DNA from: JABFSM01 sp963762545 | GTDB lineage: Bacteria; Gemmatimonadota; Gemmatimonadetes; Gemmatimonadales; GWC2-71-9 | DNA length: 64,000 nt | NCBI GenBank assembly: GCA_963762545.1 | Contig: CAVXLC010000002.1 | Location: 1,240,001 to 1,304,000, forward strand | Direction of reading: 5' to 3' | Shown: in pieces, positions 49,394 through 60,578 of the stretch | Position numbering within the stretch: the first letter of the stretch is position 1 | Layout: each line of letters opens with the position of its first letter | The notes under the pieces: generated by a model | The model's input: only the letters and a program-made list of their open reading frames with translations | What the model was told of the DNA's origin: nothing | Database searches by the model: none | Position numbers and translations under genes: made by a program

Positions 49394-50226
49394 GCCAGCA
49401 CCACCACGGGATGCCACCCGCCCGGTACCGCGCGGGCCACCGCCAGGAGCCGGCTTCCGTCGAGCAGCGCCGCCTCGCCCTCGGTGGGCCCGTCCCGGAA
49501 CACGATCCGGCCATGGCCGACGGCGGTCACCTCGTCCGGGCTGAGCTCGACCGGCGGCAGCTCGCCCACCAGGGCCCGGGCGGGCAGCGGCGCTTCGCGG
49601 CCGGTGAGCTCCGCGAGCGGCGTGGCCTGCTCCACGGTCCAGGGGCCGATCCGCTCGCGGCGCAGCTCGGTGAGGTGCGCCCCCACGCCGAGGTGCCGGC
49701 CGAGGTCGCGCCCCAGCGCGCGGATGTAGGTGCCCGGGCTCACCTCCGCCCGAAACGACAGCATCGGCGGCGCATACTCCAGGAGCTCGAGGGAGAACAC
49801 CGTCACCTCCACCGGTTCCGGCTGCGGTGTGCCGCCCCGTCGTGCCACCCGGTGGCTGCGCTCTCCCTCGATCCGCTTGGCCGAGTAGGCGGGCGGCCGC
49901 TGGCGAATGACGCCCCGCAGCCCCGCGATCGCGGCCTCCACCTCGCTCCGGGCCGGCCAGGCGTCGGGCGCCTGCTCGGCGAGCACCGCGCCGGTCCGGT
50001 CGTCGGTGTCGGTCGTGACGCCCAGCCGCACCTCGGCGCGGTAGACCTTGCGGTGCCGCTCCACCCATCGGGCCAGCCGGGTGGCCCCGCCGAACACCAG
50101 GATCAGGAGCCCGGTGGCGAATGGGTCGAGGGTTCCGGTATGCCCCACCGCCCTGGTGCGAAAGAGCCGCCGGGCGCGGGCCACGACATCGTGCGAGGTG
50201 GGACCCTGCGGCTTGTCCACCAGCAC
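49390..50226 (-). CDS. truB: tRNA pseudouridine-55 synthase
   Basis: About 278 residues. VDKPQGPTSHDVV at the start and the catalytic Asp in VGHTGTLDPFATG. It modifies U55 of tRNAs. The GTG start at 50226 gives MLVDKPQG; a few residues upstream in frame (NGA) match the usual MNGVLLVDKP start, so the real start may be slightly further up. Confidence 0.93.
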   Translation of the reverse strand: MLVDKPQGPTSHDVVARARRLFRTRAVGHTGTLDPFATGLLILVFGGATRLARWVERHRKVYRAEVRLGVTTDTDDRTGAVLAEQAPDAWPARSEVEAAIAGLRGVIRQRPPAYSAKRIEGERSHRVARRGGTPQPEPVEVTVFSLELLEYAPPMLSFRAEVSPGTYIRALGRDLGRHLGVGAHLTELRRERIGPWTVEQATPLAELTGREAPLPARALVGELPPVELSPDEVTAVGHGRIVFRDGPTEGEAALLDGSRLLAVARAVPGGWHPVVVLA

Positions 50227-50234
50227 CGCCCCGT

Positions 50235-50600
50235 TCAGTCCCCCGACTCCCGCTTGAGGTCGGCCAGCACCGCGTTGATCCGGGCGGCGTGCTCCAGGCC
50301 TCGGTCGAGCGAGAAGTGCAGCTCGGGGATGGTGCGGGTGGCCAGCGCCTTGGCGACGCGGCCGCGCAGGAACCCCGCGGCGCTCTTGAGTCCCTCGAGC
50401 GCCTTCAGCCGCTCCGGCTCCTCGCCCTGCGCCATGACGTACACGTCGGCGTGGGACAGGTCACCGCTCACCACGACGCGGGTGACGGTGACGAAGCCGA
50501 TCCGGGGATCGCGCACCTCGCGGGCGATGGCCTCGGCCAGCACCTGGCGCACGATCTCGCCGACCTGCTCCGGACGGCGCCGCGACCCGCCTTTTCCCAT
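50235..50600 (-). CDS. rbfA: Ribosome-binding factor A
   Basis: 121 residues with the RbfA KH-like core: GEIVRQVLAEAIAREVRDPR and GFVTVTRVVVSGDLSHADVY. It assists 30S maturation. It lies 12 nt after infB and just before truB, the conserved order. Confidence 0.93.
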   Translation of the reverse strand: MGKGGSRRRPEQVGEIVRQVLAEAIAREVRDPRIGFVTVTRVVVSGDLSHADVYVMAQGEEPERLKALEGLKSAAGFLRGRVAKALATRTIPELHFSLDRGLEHAARINAVLADLKRESGD

Positions 50601-50612
50601 GGCCCCGCCGCC

Positions 50613-53483
<2,871 letters not shown>

Positions 53484-53494
53484 TCAATCCTCCG

Positions 53495-53803
53495 TCAACC
53501 CTGCCCAGCCGCCCCGGCCCGGACGATCCCGTCCGCGAGCGCGGCATCCCGAACCCCGGCCACCATCACCGGGGGCTTGCCCAGCCGGGCGCCCAGCACC
53601 GCGGCTTCCGGCCCCTCCACCTGCGGTACGCCCAGCGCCGTCGCGAGCCGCACCACCTTCTCGCGGGCCCGCTGGCTGGCATCCTTCGCGACGACCAGGC
53701 ACCGGCACTCCCGCGCCTGGAGACTGCGCCGCACCGCGTCCACGCCGACCACCACGTTCCCGGCCCGGATCCCGAGGCCGAGCAATCCCAGCACGCCGCT
53801 CAT
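53495..53803 (-). CDS. L7Ae/YlxQ-like ribosomal protein
   Basis: 102 residues of the L7Ae/L30e fold (LLGLGIRAGNVVVGVDAVRR, and CLVVAKDAS). It corresponds to YlxQ, which usually sits between nusA and infB and binds kink-turn RNA. Its ATG overlaps the nusA stop. The usual YlxR neighbour is absent. Confidence 0.83.
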   Translation of the reverse strand: MSGVLGLLGLGIRAGNVVVGVDAVRRSLQARECRCLVVAKDASQRAREKVVRLATALGVPQVEGPEAAVLGARLGKPPVMVAGVRDAALADGIVRAGAAGQG

Positions 53804-55134
53804 GAAGCCGGCTTCTCGTCCTCCCCGGACTCCTCGGCCGTGAGATCGGCGAGGAAGGCCATCAGCTCTTCCGCGACGGGAGTCGTCATGCCCGGCACCT
53901 TGTCGATGTCCTCGCGCTCCAGGTCCAGGATGTCATTGAGCGTCCGGTAGCCCGCCTGGTCGAGGATGGACAGCACCTCGGGCGAGAGACCCTTGAGCTC
54001 CGAGAGCGCCACCTTGGCCGCGTTCGAGGAGGCTTCCTCTTCCTCGAGCGGGGCCAGGGTGAACAAGGGGCCCTCGCCGCCGCGCTCCAGCCATTCGCGG
54101 CTGGAGTACAGGTCGATCTTCCAGCCGGTGAGCTCCGACGCCAGCCGCACGTTCTGCCCGTTGCGCCCGATGGCGAGCGAGAGCTGGTCTTCGTCCACCA
54201 CGGCCTGGATGGTCTTGCTCTCCGGATCGGAGAACACCTTGGCCACCCGCGCGGGCGCCAGCGACAGCCGGGCAAACCGCTCCGGATCGGGCGACCAGGG
54301 CACGATGTCGATGCGCTCGCCGCCCAGCTCGTTCACCACCGCCTGCACCCGGGAGCCCTTGAGTCCGACGCAGGCGCCGACCGGATCGATGGCATCGTCC
54401 TTCGAGATGACGGCCACCTTGGTGCGGCTGCCGACTTCCCGCGCAATGGCGCGGATCTCGACAACCGCCTGGGCGATTTCCGGCACCTCGAGCTTGAAGA
54501 GCGCCGCCACGAACATCGGATCGCCCCGCGAGAGTACGAGCCGGGGACCCTTGGGAGTTTCTTCCAGGCGCTTGAGCACCGCGCGGATGGTGTCGCCCTG
54601 GTGGAAGTGCTCCCGGTGGTTCTGCTCCCGGTAGGGGATGATGGCCTCCGCTTCCCGGAACTTGTTCAGCATGAGCACCAGCTTGCCCCGCTCGATCTGC
54701 TGGACCTCGCCGGAGAGGAGCTCGCCCACCTTGTCCCCGAACTCCTCGCGGATCTTGGTGCGCTCGCCTTCGCGCACCCGCTGGATGATGCGCTGCTTGG
54801 CGGCCTGCACCGCGAGCCGGCCGAAGTCGGTAAAGGGGATCTCCTCCTCGAGCACGTCCCCGACCTGAAACTCGGGATCCTCGAACCGGGCGTCTTCGAG
54901 GGAGACCTGGGCACTCGAGTCCTCCACCGTCTCAACGACGGTGCGGAGCCGCATCACGCGCACACTGCCCTGGAGCTCGTCCACGTCCAGCTCGAAGCGG
55001 ACGTTGGGGCCGAACTTCCGGGCCAGGGCGGCGTGAATGCCGTCCCGGAGCAACTCCAGCAGATCGGAGCGATCCAGTTGTTTTGTCGTCGTCAGCTCGC
55101 GAAACGCGGCCAACATCTCGGCTGAACCCGCCAT
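53800..55134 (-). CDS. nusA: Transcription termination/antitermination factor NusA
   Basis: 444 residues: N-terminal RNAP-binding domain, S1 domain (about 130-200), two KH domains (GLKGSRVQAVVNELGGERID, and SLAIGRNGQNVRLASELTG), and a helix-hairpin-helix C-terminal part (LSPEVLSILDQAGYRTLNDI). Start ATG 55134 with GGGAG 5 nt upstream. First gene of the long operon down to ridA. Confidence 0.96.
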   Translation of the reverse strand: MAGSAEMLAAFRELTTTKQLDRSDLLELLRDGIHAALARKFGPNVRFELDVDELQGSVRVMRLRTVVETVEDSSAQVSLEDARFEDPEFQVGDVLEEEIPFTDFGRLAVQAAKQRIIQRVREGERTKIREEFGDKVGELLSGEVQQIERGKLVLMLNKFREAEAIIPYREQNHREHFHQGDTIRAVLKRLEETPKGPRLVLSRGDPMFVAALFKLEVPEIAQAVVEIRAIAREVGSRTKVAVISKDDAIDPVGACVGLKGSRVQAVVNELGGERIDIVPWSPDPERFARLSLAPARVAKVFSDPESKTIQAVVDEDQLSLAIGRNGQNVRLASELTGWKIDLYSSREWLERGGEGPLFTLAPLEEEEASSNAAKVALSELKGLSPEVLSILDQAGYRTLNDILDLEREDIDKVPGMTTPVAEELMAFLADLTAEESGEDEKPAS

Positions 55135-55238
55135 GCATGCTCCCTACACGTTTGGATACCGGGATCGCTCCGGAGGAGCCGGATGGAACCGGAATAAGAA
55201 GGGGGGACCGTGGGAATCGGGGGTGACGCGACAGGCCG

Positions 55239-55267
55239 AAAACAAAAATGTGGGGGAGCACCCCACA
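55239..55267 (-). terminator. Leader terminator / candidate nusA attenuator
   Basis: On the minus strand a 7-bp stem TGTGGGG-TGCTC-CCCCACA is followed by TTTTTGTTTT, a strong intrinsic terminator. It lies about 50 nt downstream of the nusA promoter and 105 nt before nusA. An upstream GGGAGC (55290-55285) can pair with GCTCCC (55259-55254) inside the terminator, giving an alternative fold. No other clear promoter is visible between here and nusA. Confidence 0.7.
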
Positions 55268-55315
55268 TCAAGGTCCAGCGGACCGCTCCCAGTCCCAACC
55301 CACTCAAGCGGCGAA

Positions 55316-55344
55316 AAGATACCAGCCCGGGAGTCCCGAGTCAA
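55316..55344 (-). promoter_or_regulatory. nusA operon promoter
   Basis: Minus strand: -35 TTGACT (55344-55339), a 17-bp spacer, -10 TATCTT (55321-55316). Transcription would start near 55309, leaving a leader of about 175 nt with the terminator hairpin in it. Confidence 0.75.
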
Positions 55345-55406
55345 ATCCCCGAAGGCGGGCTAACCTATTGGCCTGTAAGCCAGCCGCCCCAGTGTCCGGC
55401 CGGCAA

Positions 55407-55799
55407 TTATCGGGGGTTGGCCGGGGGCGCCTGAACGCCGTTCACCACCATCACGGTGATTTCCCTGCTGCTGAGGTTCTTGGCCACATCGAGGGCCTCG
55501 ACCCGGATCACGTGATTGCTATTGTTGGTGACCGACTGGGAATTCCAGATGGTGTGAAAGGGCGGCGTGAACATTTCCACCAGCAGCACGCCGTCGATCA
55601 GGACCCGGACCTTGTCGACCCCGAAGTCGTCGGTGGCGGTGATATCGATGGGCACCTGGCCGGCCACGGTGGCGTTGGCGGCCGGCGCATCGATACTGAT
55701 CTGCGGGGACGACCCGTCGGAGCCTGGGCCGCTACCCAGACTGCAGGCGCCGAGGGTCAGGCCAAGGGCCGCGAGCGAGAGGGAGCGGATCGAGAGCAT
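55407..55799 (-). CDS. Ig-like domain lipoprotein
   Basis: 130 residues with a lipoprotein signal ending LGAC. The mature part is one bacterial Ig-like domain (ISIDAPAANATVAGQVPIDI, VDKVRVLIDGVLL). It is probably anchored in the outer membrane. It follows pgeF by 22 nt. Function unknown. Confidence 0.8.
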   Translation of the reverse strand: MLSIRSLSLAALGLTLGACSLGSGPGSDGSSPQISIDAPAANATVAGQVPIDITATDDFGVDKVRVLIDGVLLVEMFTPPFHTIWNSQSVTNNSNHVIRVEALDVAKNLSSREITVMVVNGVQAPPANPR

Positions 55800-55821
55800 G
55801 CGTCGTTTCCTTTCCTGCATT

Positions 55822-56565
55822 TTAGGCCATGATCCCGAGGTACGCCACCATCCGGCCGTCGGCGCCGTGGGAGGCGCGGTGGCTGAAGAAGAGGCCGGAG
55901 TCGTGCGCAGAACAGAATTGTGATGTGGAAACAGTTTCCACACCGGCTGCCCGGGCCTCGGCCGCCAACAGCTCCCGGAGGTCGAGCCCGCCTCGTCCAC
56001 CCGCAGGCGCCGCCGCACCACAGCCGGCAAACACCTCAGGTCCCACTTCATAGCACCGGCCGCAAATGCCGACGCCGCAATGCACCACGAGGTCCTCGAC
56101 CCGACTCCCCCGCCCGGTCAGCTCGGCCAGGCCCCGGGTCAGGATCTTCCCGGCGGTGCCCCGCCAGCCCGCGTGCAGCAGCGCCACCGTGCGGCGGACC
56201 GGATCGGCGACGTAGACGGGGACGCAATCGGCGGCGGAGACGGCCAGATAGGCGCCCGGGGTGGCGGTGGCGTGACCGTCGAACCCCTGCAGGATCGTGA
56301 GCCCGCGCAGCGAGTCGTGCCATGCCACGCGGGTCCCGTGCACCTGGCGGGAGACGACCAGACCCCGGCAGCCGGGCACAGCGGCCTCGAGGTCGTGCCA
56401 GCGCTGGAGGACCTGCCCGACCGGCGCCGTCGTGCCGGCCAGGCCGAGGTCGAAAGGAGGCACCGCGGCCCCGCGTCCGGTGATGCCGGCCACGAGATCG
56501 TACCGCTCCCGCCATTCGGCCAGCTCGAACCGGGGCACCGGCCCGGGCACCGGGCGCTCGGTCAC
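55822..56565 (-). CDS. pgeF: Polyphenol oxidase/laccase-domain protein PgeF
   Basis: 247 residues of the YfiH/PgeF family. The zinc/active-site residues show in VSRQVHGTRV, AADCVPVYV and HAGWRG. Family members edit peptidoglycan precursors or have multicopper-type activity. GTG 56565 overlaps the murA stop, which supports a peptidoglycan context. Confidence 0.9.
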   Translation of the reverse strand: MTERPVPGPVPRFELAEWRERYDLVAGITGRGAAVPPFDLGLAGTTAPVGQVLQRWHDLEAAVPGCRGLVVSRQVHGTRVAWHDSLRGLTILQGFDGHATATPGAYLAVSAADCVPVYVADPVRRTVALLHAGWRGTAGKILTRGLAELTGRGSRVEDLVVHCGVGICGRCYEVGPEVFAGCGAAAPAGGRGGLDLRELLAAEARAAGVETVSTSQFCSAHDSGLFFSHRASHGADGRMVAYLGIMA

Positions 56566-57845
56566 CCCTCGGCTCGCTCGATCCCCGCGCCCAGGGCGAT
56601 GAGCCGGGCGTCGATGTTCTCGTAGCCCCGCTCGATCTGGCCGATGTTGTGAATCACGCTGCGGCCCTCGGCGGCGAGCGCCGCGAGGAGCATGGCCATC
56701 CCGGCCCGGATGTCGGGGGACTCCACGGTGCCGCCGTGGAGCGGGGAGGGTCCGGCGATCACGGCGCGGTGGGGGTCGCACAGGACGATCCGGGCGCCCA
56801 TGCCGATCAGCTTGTCCACGAAAAACATCCGGGACTCGAACATCTTCTCGAACACCAGCAGGAGCCCGGCGCACTGGGTCGCGGTGACGATCGCGATCGA
56901 CATGACGTCGGCGGGAAACGCCGGCCAGGGCCCGTCCTCGAGCTTGGGGATATGGCCGCCCAGGTCGGGCCGGACCCGCCGCTCCTGGTCCTTGTCCACG
57001 ACCAGGCTGTTCCCCACCACCCGGGGGCGGATGCCCAGGCGATCGAACCCGAACAGGATGCTGCGGAGCTCCTCGGGGCGGACCGGATCGATGGCGATCG
57101 CGCCATTGGTCACCGCGGCCAGGCCGATGAAGCTCGCGATCTCGATGTGATCGGGGCCGATCTCGAACTGGCAGCCGTGCAGCCGCCGGCCTCCCTCGAT
57201 CACGTACTGGTTGGAGCCGATGCCCTGAATGCTGGCGCCCATCGCCACCAGGCAGTTGGCCAGGTCCTGCACGTGCGGCTCGGCGGCGGCGTTGCGCAGG
57301 ACGGTGCGGCCCCGGGCGGCCACCGCCGCCATGAGCGCGTTCTCGGTGCCGGTGACGCTGGGCTCGTCGAGGAAGATGTCCGCGCCGACCAGGTGCTTGG
57401 CCTCGATCTCGTAGCGATCGCCCACCAGCACCGCCGCGCCCAGCGCTTCCAGCGCGAGGAAGTGGGTGTCCACCCGCCGCCGGCCGATGACGTCCCCTCC
57501 GGGCGGAGGGAGCACCACCTTGCCGAAGCGGGCCAGGAGCGGGGCGGCAAAGAGAATGGAGGCGCGGATCCGGGCGCACAGCGCGGGATCGAGCGGCTTG
57601 CTGGTGGCGCCGGCGGCGTCGACCCTCAGGGTATTGGGGCCGGTCCAGCTCACCGCGGCACCGAGATCGGCCAGCAGCGCCGCCATCGACTCGACGTCGC
57701 GAATGCGGGGGACGTTGCTGAGAACCACCGGCCCGTCCGCCAGCAGGGTGGCGGCGAGGATCGGCAGCGCGGCGTTCTTGTTGCCGGCGGGGCGAATCGT
57801 GCCGCTCAGGGGGCGGCCGCCGTGCACCTGGAACCGGGGAGGCAT
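56562..57845 (-). CDS. murA: UDP-GlcNAc enolpyruvyltransferase, Cys-to-Asp variant
   Basis: 427 residues, start ATG 57845. The EPT fold is clear (GNKNAALPILAATLLADG near the start, and RADIRAGM-like ESPDIRAGMAMLLAAL). The catalytic Cys of the usual GGCAIG motif is replaced: the segment reads PPGGDVIGRRRVD, with Asp118. This Cys-to-Asp change occurs in naturally fosfomycin-insensitive enzymes such as that of Mycobacterium. It makes the first committed peptidoglycan precursor. It diverges from the DUF948-like gene. Confidence 0.93.
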   Translation of the reverse strand: MPPRFQVHGGRPLSGTIRPAGNKNAALPILAATLLADGPVVLSNVPRIRDVESMAALLADLGAAVSWTGPNTLRVDAAGATSKPLDPALCARIRASILFAAPLLARFGKVVLPPPGGDVIGRRRVDTHFLALEALGAAVLVGDRYEIEAKHLVGADIFLDEPSVTGTENALMAAVAARGRTVLRNAAAEPHVQDLANCLVAMGASIQGIGSNQYVIEGGRRLHGCQFEIGPDHIEIASFIGLAAVTNGAIAIDPVRPEELRSILFGFDRLGIRPRVVGNSLVVDKDQERRVRPDLGGHIPKLEDGPWPAFPADVMSIAIVTATQCAGLLLVFEKMFESRMFFVDKLIGMGARIVLCDPHRAVIAGPSPLHGGTVESPDIRAGMAMLLAALAAEGRSVIHNIGQIERGYENIDARLIALGAGIERAEG

Positions 57846-57915
57846 GGCGCAAACCTCGCCGGGTGCCGCTGCGCCCGTCAAGCGGAACGGATATCTTTGA
57901 GTGATGGGAGGCACT

Positions 57916-58359
57916 ATGCCTGGATGGGTGGGACCCACATCGGCCATCGCGCTGGTGGTCATCGCGCTGTCGTTCGCGGCCATCGCCACGGCCGCGGTGA
58001 TGATCGCCCGCAAGGCCTCGACCGAGATCGGCGAGCTCTCCGAGGAGCTGGCCAAGCTGCGGGGGGAGATCTCCCCCGCCCTGGGGGCGCTCCGGCGGGT
58101 GGCCGATGCCGGCGCCGATCTGTCGGGCGATATCCGCGAGGAAGTGAACCAGTATCTGGTGGTGAGCCGGGACGTCCGGAAGGACCTGGAGCGCGGCGTG
58201 CGCCGGGTCAAGCGGAAGCTCTCCGACCTGGACGCGCTCTACGAAGTGGTGCACGAGGAGGTGGAGGACACCGCTCTCGACGTGGCCGCCGGGCTGCGCA
58301 CGGTCCGGAACGGCGCGGGCATGGTGGGCCGCATTCGCCGCTGGCTGGTGCGCCGTTGA
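57916..58359 (+). CDS. DUF948-like membrane/coiled-coil protein
   Basis: 147 residues: one N-terminal membrane helix (AIALVVIALSFAAIATAAVM), then a long amphipathic coiled-coil stretch and a basic tail. It resembles DUF948 general stress-type proteins. I chose ATG 57916 because GGGAGG lies 4 nt upstream; starts at 57901 or 57904 are possible. Confidence 0.8.
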   Translation: MPGWVGPTSAIALVVIALSFAAIATAAVMIARKASTEIGELSEELAKLRGEISPALGALRRVADAGADLSGDIREEVNQYLVVSRDVRKDLERGVRRVKRKLSDLDALYEVVHEEVEDTALDVAAGLRTVRNGAGMVGRIRRWLVRR

Positions 58360-59348
58360 CGGGAAGCCGTCTGGCCGCCGCACTCGTCCTGGTTGGCCTC
58401 TGGATCCTGATCCACCCCGCGCTGGCGCACGCCTGGACCCCGGGCACCCACATCTATCTGGGCGAGACGATCCTCGCCAACCTGCGCCTGCTGCCGCCCC
58501 ATACGGCGACCCTGCTCCAGGCCTTCCCCTTCGATTTTCTCTACGGCACCATCGCCCCCGACACCTCCATCGCCAAGAAGTACGTTCCGGCGGGGCGGCA
58601 TTCGCATTTCTGGAACGTGGGCCAGGAGACCCTGGACCGGGCTCCCAACGACGCGCTGCGCGCCTTCGGGCTGGGCTACCTGTCGCACCTGGCCGCCGAC
58701 ACCATCGCCCACAATTACTTCGTGCCGCGCCAGCTGGTGCTCACGACCAGCACCCGCTCGATGGGCCATACCTACTGGGAAACCCGGATCGACACCCATC
58801 TGACCGGGCGCTACGCCCGGCGGGCCCGGGAGATCATCCTGCTGGATCAGTCGGCGGCGGACCGGCACCTCGAGCGGATCATCTCGCCCACGATCTTCAG
58901 CGTGAAGACCAACCGCCGGTTGTTCCGGGGCATGGTGCACCTGGCCCATACCAAGAGCTGGCATCGCGCCATGCAGGCGGCGCGGGACGCCAGCCGCTGG
59001 CTGCTGACCGACCTGGATGTGGAGCAGCACCTCGGGGTGGCGTACGACGTGACGGTGGAAATGCTGGCGGCGGCGGAAGACGGGAGCCTGGAGCATCTCA
59101 CGGCCCGGGGGCTCGACCCCAACGGGATGCACGCGCTCAAGGCGGCCAAGCGGCTGCGCAAGCGGGCGCTGGACGCCGGCACCCTGGGCTCGCCCGCGCG
59201 GTTGCTGGAGCTGGCGGAGGAGAACTTCGGGGTGCGCTCGCGCAGCCTGGGGTACTGGGCCCGCTCCGAGGTGGAGCGGCCCTGGCTGGACCCGTCTCCC
59301 GAGCCGAAGGAAAAGCGGCGCCCCCTGATCGGCTCACCGAACGAGTAG
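58356..59348 (+). CDS. Zinc-dependent phospholipase C-like protein
   Basis: 330 residues from a TTG that overlaps the upstream stop (TTGA). It has a signal peptide (ALVLVGLWILIHPALAHA). The His/Asp residues in HIYLGETIL, FDFLYGTIAPDTS, RHSHFWNVG and GYLSHLAADTIAHNYFVP match the zinc-dependent phospholipase C fold. The substrate is unknown, and it may be a secreted hydrolase. Its 3' end overlaps the convergent gene by 15 nt. Confidence 0.82.
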   Translation: MTGSRLAAALVLVGLWILIHPALAHAWTPGTHIYLGETILANLRLLPPHTATLLQAFPFDFLYGTIAPDTSIAKKYVPAGRHSHFWNVGQETLDRAPNDALRAFGLGYLSHLAADTIAHNYFVPRQLVLTTSTRSMGHTYWETRIDTHLTGRYARRAREIILLDQSAADRHLERIISPTIFSVKTNRRLFRGMVHLAHTKSWHRAMQAARDASRWLLTDLDVEQHLGVAYDVTVEMLAAAEDGSLEHLTARGLDPNGMHALKAAKRLRKRALDAGTLGSPARLLELAEENFGVRSRSLGYWARSEVERPWLDPSPEPKEKRRPLIGSPNE

Positions 59349-60578
59349 GCCGCGCACCCCGCCGATCAACCGGTCCACTTCGCTCTCCGTGGTATAGCAG
59401 GCGCATCCCGCCCGAACCAATCCGGTCTCCAGCACGCCGAGCCGTTCCAGGATCGTCGGCGCGTAGAAGTCGCCGTGGCTCACGAACACGCCCCGCTCCG
59501 CCAGCCGCCGCGACACCGTTTCCGCGTCCATGCCCGCGACCGTGAAGGACAGGGTCGCGGTCCGCCGCGCATCGGGGGGCGGGCCGTAGAGCCGGATGCG
59601 CCGCTCGGCCGACAGCGCCTCCCACAGCATCGCGAAGAGCCGGGCCCCGCGATCGTGCAGCTCGGAGAACGCCGACGCGAGCCGCGAGCGCCGGGTGACC
59701 CCGGTGCCCAGTCCGGCCATGAAGTCCACCGCCGCGCCCGCGCCCACGATGCCCTCGTGGTTCTGGGTGCCGGTCTCCAGCCGCTCGGGCGCGTGGTCGG
59801 GGGCCGGGAGCAGCCGGGGCAGGTCGAGGGCCTCGATCCGCGCCTTGCGTCCGTAGAGGACCCCCACGTGGGGACCGTAGAACTTGTACGCCGAGCACCC
59901 CAGGAAGTCGCACCCGATGGCCTGCACGTCCAGCAGCACGTGGGGCGCGGCGTGCACCGCGTCCACGAACGAGAGCACCCCGGCCTGCCGCGCCATGGAA
60001 CAGGCGGCGCTCACATCGGTGATGGTGCCGAGGACGTTGGATGCCGCGCCGATGGCGAGGAGCCTGGTTCGGGGCCCGAGCAGCTTGGGGAGCACGCCCA
60101 GGTCGAGGGTCCCGTCCTCCACCCGGAGCGGAATGGTGCGGAGCACGATGCCCCGCTCCCGCGCCAGCGCCTGCCACGGGGCCACGTTGCCGTGATGGTC
60201 CAGCTCGGTGACGATGACTTCGTCTCCCGCCGACCATTCGCGCCCCAGCGCGCGGGCCAGGTGGAAGGTCAGCGTCGTCATGTTGAGTCCGAAGGCGATC
60301 TCGTCGGCGGTCGCGTTCAGGAAATCGGACAGCGCCGACCGCGCCGCGGCCAGCATCGCGTCGGTCTCGATGCTGGTCGGATAGGCCCAGTGGGTGTTGG
60401 CATTGTGATGAAAGAGGTAGTCCGTCATGGCGTCCACCACCGCCGTCGGGACCTGGGTGCCTCCCGGCCCGTCGAAATAGGCCACCGATTGCCCTCGATG
60501 GCTCCGCTCCAGCGCGGGAAACCTCTGCCGGATCGCGTCGACGCCGGCCACCGCGCCCACCGCGCCCGTGACGGTCAT
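59334..60578 (-). CDS. Cysteine desulfurase-like PLP aminotransferase
   Basis: 414 residues of the class V aminotransferase fold, closest to the VC1184-type cysteine-desulfurase-like family. The PLP lysine is in CSAYKFYGPHVGVLYG, and the DAVHAAPH and TELDHHGNVAPWQ segments bind the cofactor. A Cys pair near the C-terminus (VRAGCACY) lies where the family usually has Val/Leu. Function as a true desulfurase is uncertain. ATG 60578 overlaps the gatB stop. Confidence 0.85.
   Translation of the reverse strand: MTVTGAVGAVAGVDAIRQRFPALERSHRGQSVAYFDGPGGTQVPTAVVDAMTDYLFHHNANTHWAYPTSIETDAMLAAARSALSDFLNATADEIAFGLNMTTLTFHLARALGREWSAGDEVIVTELDHHGNVAPWQALARERGIVLRTIPLRVEDGTLDLGVLPKLLGPRTRLLAIGAASNVLGTITDVSAACSMARQAGVLSFVDAVHAAPHVLLDVQAIGCDFLGCSAYKFYGPHVGVLYGRKARIEALDLPRLLPAPDHAPERLETGTQNHEGIVGAGAAVDFMAGLGTGVTRRSRLASAFSELHDRGARLFAMLWEALSAERRIRLYGPPPDARRTATLSFTVAGMDAETVSRRLAERGVFVSHGDFYAPTILERLGVLETGLVRAGCACYTTESEVDRLIGGVRGLLVR

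Noticed and set aside
55340..55400. Possible tRNA upstream of the nusA promoter
   Set aside because: I could not form acceptor, D or T arms; only a short CCCG/CGGG hairpin is present.
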